11,082 nucleotides of DNA from Lentisphaerota bacterium (lineage in GTDB: Bacteria > Verrucomicrobiota > Kiritimatiellia > RFP12 > UBA3636), in contig JAAZAI010000433.1 in NCBI GenBank assembly GCA_012514445.1, forward strand, positions 1 to 11,082, in the 5' to 3' direction. Made by a program: the position numbers and the translations under genes. Positions 7,648 through 11,082 of this stretch are shown here, piece after piece (position 1 is the first letter of the stretch; every line of letters begins with the position of its first letter). The notes beneath the pieces are model-generated. The model had not been told where the DNA came from and ran no database searches. It saw nothing but the letters and a program-made list of their open reading frames with translations.

Positions 7648-9285
7648 ATGGCATTTTCCCGCTGGCTCGCCGACGCGCACGAGCGCCTCTTCCCCTTTGG
7701 CAACACCGTCCGGACCGACCCGCTCGTCCTCGACGCGGCCCGCGGCGAGCGCCTCGCCTTCCAAGCCGCGATCTCGCTTGTCGACGAAGCCGGCGCCCCC
7801 GAGGCCGTCGAGGTCGAGGCCGCTGCCGAAGCGACAGGCCTCGCCGTGCGTACGCGCCGCGTCGGCTTCGTGCCGATGGCCCACCACAACACCGACACGC
7901 CGGCGGACGAACTCGACTGCCGCGGCCACGTGCCCGGCTTCGTGCCCGACCCGCTCTTCGACGAGTCGAAGGCCCTTCTCGCGAAGGGCGAAACCGCCGC
8001 GTTCTGGTTCACCGTGGACGTGCCCGCGAACTGCACTCCCGGCGACCACGAAATCACCGTGCGCCTCTGCGTCCAGACCACGCCCGATCCCACGCCGCTC
8101 GCGCCGCTCCACGCCACGATTCGCGTGCACGACGTGCGGATCCAGCCGCGCCGGGGCCTGCCCGTCGTCCAGTGGTTCTACAACGACGCCATCCTCGACT
8201 GGTACCGCCTGAAGCCCTTCGAAGAGGCGTTCTGGACGCGCGTCGCGCCGTACATGCGCAACCTCGTCGAACACGGGCAGGACACGATCTACACGCCCGT
8301 CTTCACGCCGCCGCTCGACGGCGTGAAGCGCCCCACCCAGCTTCTCAAGGTCGTCCGCACCGGCCCCGACGCCTACGCCTTCGGCTGGGAGGACGTGAAG
8401 CGCTACGTGGACCTCGCCACCGCCTGCGGCATCCGCAACTTCGAGTGGACGCACCTCTTCACGCAATGGGGCGTCAAGCACGCCATCCGCATCTACGAAG
8501 GCCAGGGCGAGGAAGGCCGGCTCCTCTGGCCGCCCGAGACCGGCGCCACCTCCGACACCTACCGCGCCTTCCTCGCGCAGTTCCTGCCCGAATTCAAAGC
8601 CTTCCTCGACCGCGAGGGACTCCTCGAGCGCTCCTTCTTCCATGTCTCGGACGAGCCGCACGGCGCCGAGGCGCGCGCGAGCTACGCGGCCGCGCGCGCG
8701 CTGCTGCGCGAACTCGCGCCGTGGATGAAGACGCTGGACGCGCTCAGCGAAATCGAATACGGGCGCGAGGGCATCACCGACATGCCCGTGCCCTCGATCA
8801 GCGTCACGAAGCAGTATCGCGACGAAGGCATCCCCTGCTTCACGTACTTCTGCTGCGGCCCGCGCGGGCGCTACCTCAACCGCCTCATGGACACGCCGCT
8901 CGCCAAGCTCCGGATGCTCGGCTGGCTCTGCTACCGCTTCGAGGTCCTCGGCTTCCTCCATTGGGGCTACAACTACTGGCAGCGCCGCGGCCAGCTCGAA
9001 CTCGTCGACCCCTTCACCGAACAGGCCGCCGGCGCGTGGCCGGGCTGGGCCTACGGCGACACCTTCTGCGTCTACCCCGGTCCCGACGGCCCCATCGACT
9101 CGATCCGCTGGGAGATCTTCGCGGAGAGCCTGCAGGACTACGCGCTGCTGCAGACGCTGGTCGTCCGCCCCGACGATCCGCGACTCGTCGCCTTCGAGGA
9201 CTTCAACCAGTTCCCGAAACAGCTCGGATGGCTGCGCGCCATGCGCCGCGAACTCCTTGAGGCCGCCGCGAAACGCTCTTGCTGA
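7648..9285 (+). CDS. GH123-like (DUF4091-type) glycoside hydrolase family protein
   Basis: A 545-residue protein with the layout of the GH123 catalytic family (formerly DUF4091). A beta-sandwich N-terminal part (about 20-165) includes FWFTVDVPANCTPGDHEITV (119-138). It leads into a TIM-barrel-type domain (about 170-540). FFHVSDEPHG (330-339) carries the Asp335-Glu336 pair, which in characterised GH123 beta-N-acetylgalactosaminidases serves substrate-assisted catalysis. FLHWGYNYW (436-444) and DTFCVYPGPDGPIDSIRWE (471-489) are the other conserved family blocks, and both look intact. Substrate specificity cannot be read here; many family members are uncharacterised. No signal peptide is seen, so a cytoplasmic role on imported oligosaccharides is more likely than secretion. 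GAGGA (7635-7639), 8 nt before the ATG, is an acceptable Shine-Dalgarno sequence. No separate promoter is evident behind the upstream terminator. The TGA abuts the convergent Sel1 gene. Confidence 0.88.
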   Translation: MAFSRWLADAHERLFPFGNTVRTDPLVLDAARGERLAFQAAISLVDEAGAPEAVEVEAAAEATGLAVRTRRVGFVPMAHHNTDTPADELDCRGHVPGFVPDPLFDESKALLAKGETAAFWFTVDVPANCTPGDHEITVRLCVQTTPDPTPLAPLHATIRVHDVRIQPRRGLPVVQWFYNDAILDWYRLKPFEEAFWTRVAPYMRNLVEHGQDTIYTPVFTPPLDGVKRPTQLLKVVRTGPDAYAFGWEDVKRYVDLATACGIRNFEWTHLFTQWGVKHAIRIYEGQGEEGRLLWPPETGATSDTYRAFLAQFLPEFKAFLDREGLLERSFFHVSDEPHGAEARASYAAARALLRELAPWMKTLDALSEIEYGREGITDMPVPSISVTKQYRDEGIPCFTYFCCGPRGRYLNRLMDTPLAKLRMLGWLCYRFEVLGFLHWGYNYWQRRGQLELVDPFTEQAAGAWPGWAYGDTFCVYPGPDGPIDSIRWEIFAESLQDYALLQTLVVRPDDPRLVAFEDFNQFPKQLGWLRAMRRELLEAAAKRSC

Positions 9286-10614
9286 TCACTCGGCTTTCTT
9301 GAGAAGCAGCGAGCCGATCGGCCTGTAGAGCGAACCGGCCTCCGCCGGCAGCGCCAGCCCGGCATACGAGGCGAAGCAGACCAGCTCGTCGCCTGCGGGA
9401 TTCACAAGGACGTCGGCCTCCTGCTCGCCCAGTCTCCGGCCTCGATGCTCGATGCGCTTGCGCGCCTTGACGGCCCCGGCGGGATCGAGTCCGGCGGCCT
9501 TCGCGGCGGCGGCGAAAATCTGCGCGCGCGATGGATTCTGCAGACCGAGCAGCTTGGCGGCCGCCTCCCGCTCAAGATAGATGGACGCCACGTTCCCGCC
9601 CGCGTCGGCATGAATCTCCACATCCTCTGCCGAACCCACCCGCGCCGCCGCTCCCGTTCCGGTGACGAAGAGCATCGCGTCGTCGCCGACCCGGCGCAGC
9701 GCGCGCTCCAAGACGATCGAGGCCGTCTGGATCGGCATCCCCAGACGCAGACCGGCGAGTCCGAGCCGGCCCTCTGCGGCGCCTTCGGTCGCCGGCTCCT
9801 CGTATTCCAGGAAGAGGACACGCTGACGCGCCCGGTCGTCGCCTTGCGCCGCGGCCTTGCGGTACCAGGCCAGGGCTTCCGACGCCTGGTGCGCCACGCC
9901 CAGGCCGCGTTCGAGGCACCGTCCGAACGCGAACTGAGCGTCGACGTCGCCCGCCGCCGCCGCGCGGGCGTACCAGACGGCGGCCTGCGCGGCATCGCGC
10001 CGGGCGCCAATCCCCTTCTCATGGCAGACGCCCATGCGGAACTGCGCCGGCGCGCAGCCGTTCTCGGCCGCCTTGCGATACCACTGCACGGCTTGTGCAG
10101 GATCGTGCGGGACGCCGTCGCCGGTTTCGAAACAGGCGCCCAGGTTGAACTGCGCCTTCAGGTTGCCTTGGAACGCCGCCTTCCGGAACCAAGCGGCTGC
10201 CGCGCGCGCATCGGGTTGGACGCCGACACCAGTCGACAGGTAGACCCCGAGGAGGTTCTGCGCCTCGGCATGGCCCTGCCGAGCGGCGGCCAGCGCCCAC
10301 ACGTAGGCCTTGTCCTGACGCGACCGCACGCCCCTCCCCTCGCCATAGAGTCGCGACATCCCGTACTGCGCCTCGGCGTCGCCCTCGGCCGCCGCCGCAT
10401 AAAAGAGGCGCGCGGCCCTGGCGGCGTCCGCCTCGCGTCCCGTCGCCTCGTAGGTCTTGGCGAGCGCGATCCGCTCGGCGTTCGATCCGCCGGCCAGCGT
10501 CTCGTCGAAAGCGCCGCCAGCCGCACCCTTCGCGCTCGCCGCGACGACGACGACGACGCACGCGATCCTGCGCGCCCCCGCCCAAAGTCCATTGCGATCC
10601 AGAAGTGCTTTCAT
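9286..10614 (-). CDS. Secreted or periplasmic Sel1-repeat protein with unknown C-terminal domain
   Basis: From the ATG at 10614 the protein has 442 residues. An N-terminal signal peptide has a basic start and hydrophobic core (IACVVVVVAAS, 17-27), with likely cleavage near 29-34. Five full Sel1-like repeats (about 64-243), each of about 36 residues and built on A-x-x-W-Y/F-x-K-A-A-x-x-G-x-x-x-A-Q, are followed by a partial sixth (244-271). Such helical solenoids bind proteins. Residues about 283-442 form a separate domain opening with LAGLRLGMPIQTASIVLE, resembling in outline domains that start G-x-x-L-G-M-S/T in envelope proteins; I do not recognise its family. The upstream TTG at 10668 would add 18 residues before the signal peptide, so it is unlikely to be used. 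No Shine-Dalgarno sequence precedes the ATG. Confidence 0.9.
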   Translation of the reverse strand: MKALLDRNGLWAGARRIACVVVVVAASAKGAAGGAFDETLAGGSNAERIALAKTYEATGREADAARAARLFYAAAAEGDAEAQYGMSRLYGEGRGVRSRQDKAYVWALAAARQGHAEAQNLLGVYLSTGVGVQPDARAAAAWFRKAAFQGNLKAQFNLGACFETGDGVPHDPAQAVQWYRKAAENGCAPAQFRMGVCHEKGIGARRDAAQAAVWYARAAAAGDVDAQFAFGRCLERGLGVAHQASEALAWYRKAAAQGDDRARQRVLFLEYEEPATEGAAEGRLGLAGLRLGMPIQTASIVLERALRRVGDDAMLFVTGTGAAARVGSAEDVEIHADAGGNVASIYLEREAAAKLLGLQNPSRAQIFAAAAKAAGLDPAGAVKARKRIEHRGRRLGEQEADVLVNPAGDELVCFASYAGLALPAEAGSLYRPIGSLLLKKAE

Positions 10615-10620
10615 GCGGAC

Positions 10621-10648
10621 ACTATAGCAAAATCCAAAGCCCCTGCAA
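10621..10648 (-). promoter_or_regulatory. Candidate leaderless promoter of the Sel1-repeat gene
   Basis: On the minus strand TTGCAG (10648-10643) and TATAGT (10626-10621) are separated by 16 bp. The -10 box (five of six to TATAAT) ends 6 nt before the ATG, so transcription would begin about at the start codon. This fits the lack of a Shine-Dalgarno sequence. The -35 box matches only at TTG. Confidence 0.35.
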
Positions 10649-10677
10649 CAGCCATCAGCAATCCTCAATATGGCTGT
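10648..10677. repeat. 8-bp perfect inverted repeat upstream of the Sel1-repeat gene
   Basis: ACAGCCAT (10648-10655) and ATGGCTGT (10670-10677) are perfect reverse complements around a 14-nt spacer. The inner edge touches the -35 element of the candidate Sel1 promoter, so an operator is possible. It could also be a 3'-end structure for the gene ending at 10726, but no U tract follows on that strand. Confidence 0.5.
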
Positions 10678-10690
10678 CGCCGGCCAGTAG

Positions 10691-10710
10691 ACGCGGCGTC
10701 CTCGCCGCGT
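10691..10710. repeat. Short GC palindrome, possible 3'-end hairpin
   Basis: ACGCGGCG (10691-10698) and CGCCGCGT (10703-10710) form a perfect 8-bp stem with a TCCT loop. It begins 15 nt after the stop of the minus-strand gene that ends at 10726, a usual terminator position, but no U tract follows on the minus strand. On the plus strand TTTCTCC follows. It may be a terminator of a weaker type or a dispersed palindromic repeat. Confidence 0.6.
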
Positions 10711-10725
10711 TTCTCCCCATGCGGC

Positions 10726-11082
10726 TCAGGTGTAGGCGAACTGGGCGGTGGCGGTGCCGGCGCGGTCGGCGACGACGCGCACCCAGTGGGCGCTGAAGCC
10801 GGTCGGGAAGACGTGGTACGCGTAGCCGCCCTTGAGCGTCAGCGTCTCGTAGTCCACCCACTGGCCCTGGCCCATGAAGTCGACCTGCACGGTCACGCGC
10901 GCGCCGTCGCCGCCGTCGTGGCGGACATGCAGGCACTTGTGCTCGAAGCCGGTCATCAGGAACGGGTCGCTGGGCTCGCCGGCCTTCACCGCCGTCTCCC
11001 ACCACGGGCCGCCCCATCCGGTGGCCTTGCCCCACTGCCAGAGGTCGTCGGACTTGCCGAACCAGAGGTTGGCCTGCGGCTG
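10726..11082 (-). CDS. C-terminal part of an unidentified protein (5' end outside the window)
   Basis: An open frame runs from the right edge to a TGA at 10726-10728 and gives 118 residues. It begins QPQANLWFGKSDDLWQWGK and is rich in Trp, Gly and aromatic residues. It then has DPFLMTGFEHKCLHVRHD, a beta-rich stretch with VTVQVDFMGQGQWVDYETLT, and ends HWVRVVADRAGTATAQFAYT. The pattern suggests a compact beta-sandwich C-terminal domain, as found at the end of large, often secreted, uncharacterised proteins in PVC-group bacteria. This is from general familiarity, not a firm family match. The frame remains open through the window edge with no stop, so internal ATG or GTG codons, such as the GTG at 10987-10989, are not the real start. 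Function unknown. Confidence 0.8.
   Translation of the reverse strand, partial: QPQANLWFGKSDDLWQWGKATGWGGPWWETAVKAGEPSDPFLMTGFEHKCLHVRHDGGDGARVTVQVDFMGQGQWVDYETLTLKGGYAYHVFPTGFSAHWVRVVADRAGTATAQFAYT

Noticed and set aside
7060..8961. 633-codon minus-strand open frame opposite the lipoprotein and GH123-like genes
   Set aside because: It spans two real genes and their terminator, and its product is low-complexity Glu/Val/Gly/Arg-rich; a mirror of high-GC third positions.
9480..10440. Possible repeat array in the Sel1 gene
   Set aside because: The roughly 108-bp periodicity comes from the 36-residue Sel1 repeats; there are no identical repeats with unique spacers, so it is not CRISPR.
10615..10668. 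TTG start at 10668 for the Sel1-repeat protein
   Set aside because: It would place 18 residues ahead of a normal signal peptide and run through the palindrome and candidate promoter; the ATG at 10614 is better.

Overview
The window is high-GC bacterial DNA with seven protein genes, two of them cut by the window edges. No rRNA, tRNA, transposase, integrase or CRISPR array was seen. The gene content is a GH123-like (DUF4091-type) protein, a beta-mannosidase-like GH2 protein, PAS-rich signalling proteins, a Sel1-repeat protein and a SlyB-like lipoprotein. It suggests a glycan-oriented Gram-negative bacterium, most plausibly of the Planctomycetes-Verrucomicrobia-Lentisphaerae/Kiritimatiellae group. 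That assignment is inference from gene style; there is no taxonomic marker gene.

Left part: a plus-strand reading frame ends at 110. It is followed by about 490 bp of non-coding, more AT-rich DNA (111-603) holding two inverted repeats that share a core sequence. A tightly packed minus-strand cluster then runs from 6843 down to 604. It encodes a membrane-anchored sensor with an extracytoplasmic domain and three PAS domains but no kinase, then a soluble PAS/histidine kinase/receiver protein, then a beta-mannosidase-like GH2 protein. The third gene overlaps the end of the second by 14 bp. The sensor and kinase look like a split two-component system. The GH2 protein keeps the family fold but has lost its recognisable catalytic motifs and about 90-100 residues of its barrel, so it is probably a pseudoenzyme or a sugar-binding protein.

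Middle: a 243-bp divergent intergenic region carries a good sigma70-like promoter reading right into a SlyB-type glycine-zipper lipoprotein gene (7087-7554), which ends at a strong intrinsic terminator. Next comes a cytoplasmic GH123-like protein (7648-9285) with an intact Asp-Glu pair. Its stop codon abuts the stop codon of the convergent Sel1-repeat gene with no base between them.

Right part: the Sel1-repeat protein (minus strand, 10614-9286) has a signal peptide, five full repeats and an unrecognised C-terminal domain of about 160 residues. Upstream of it lie two short perfect palindromes and a possible leaderless promoter. The window ends inside the C-terminal part of another minus-strand gene of unknown function.

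The most interesting features are the degenerate GH2 protein fused into a signalling operon, the split sensor/kinase arrangement, and the structured repeats in 111-603.
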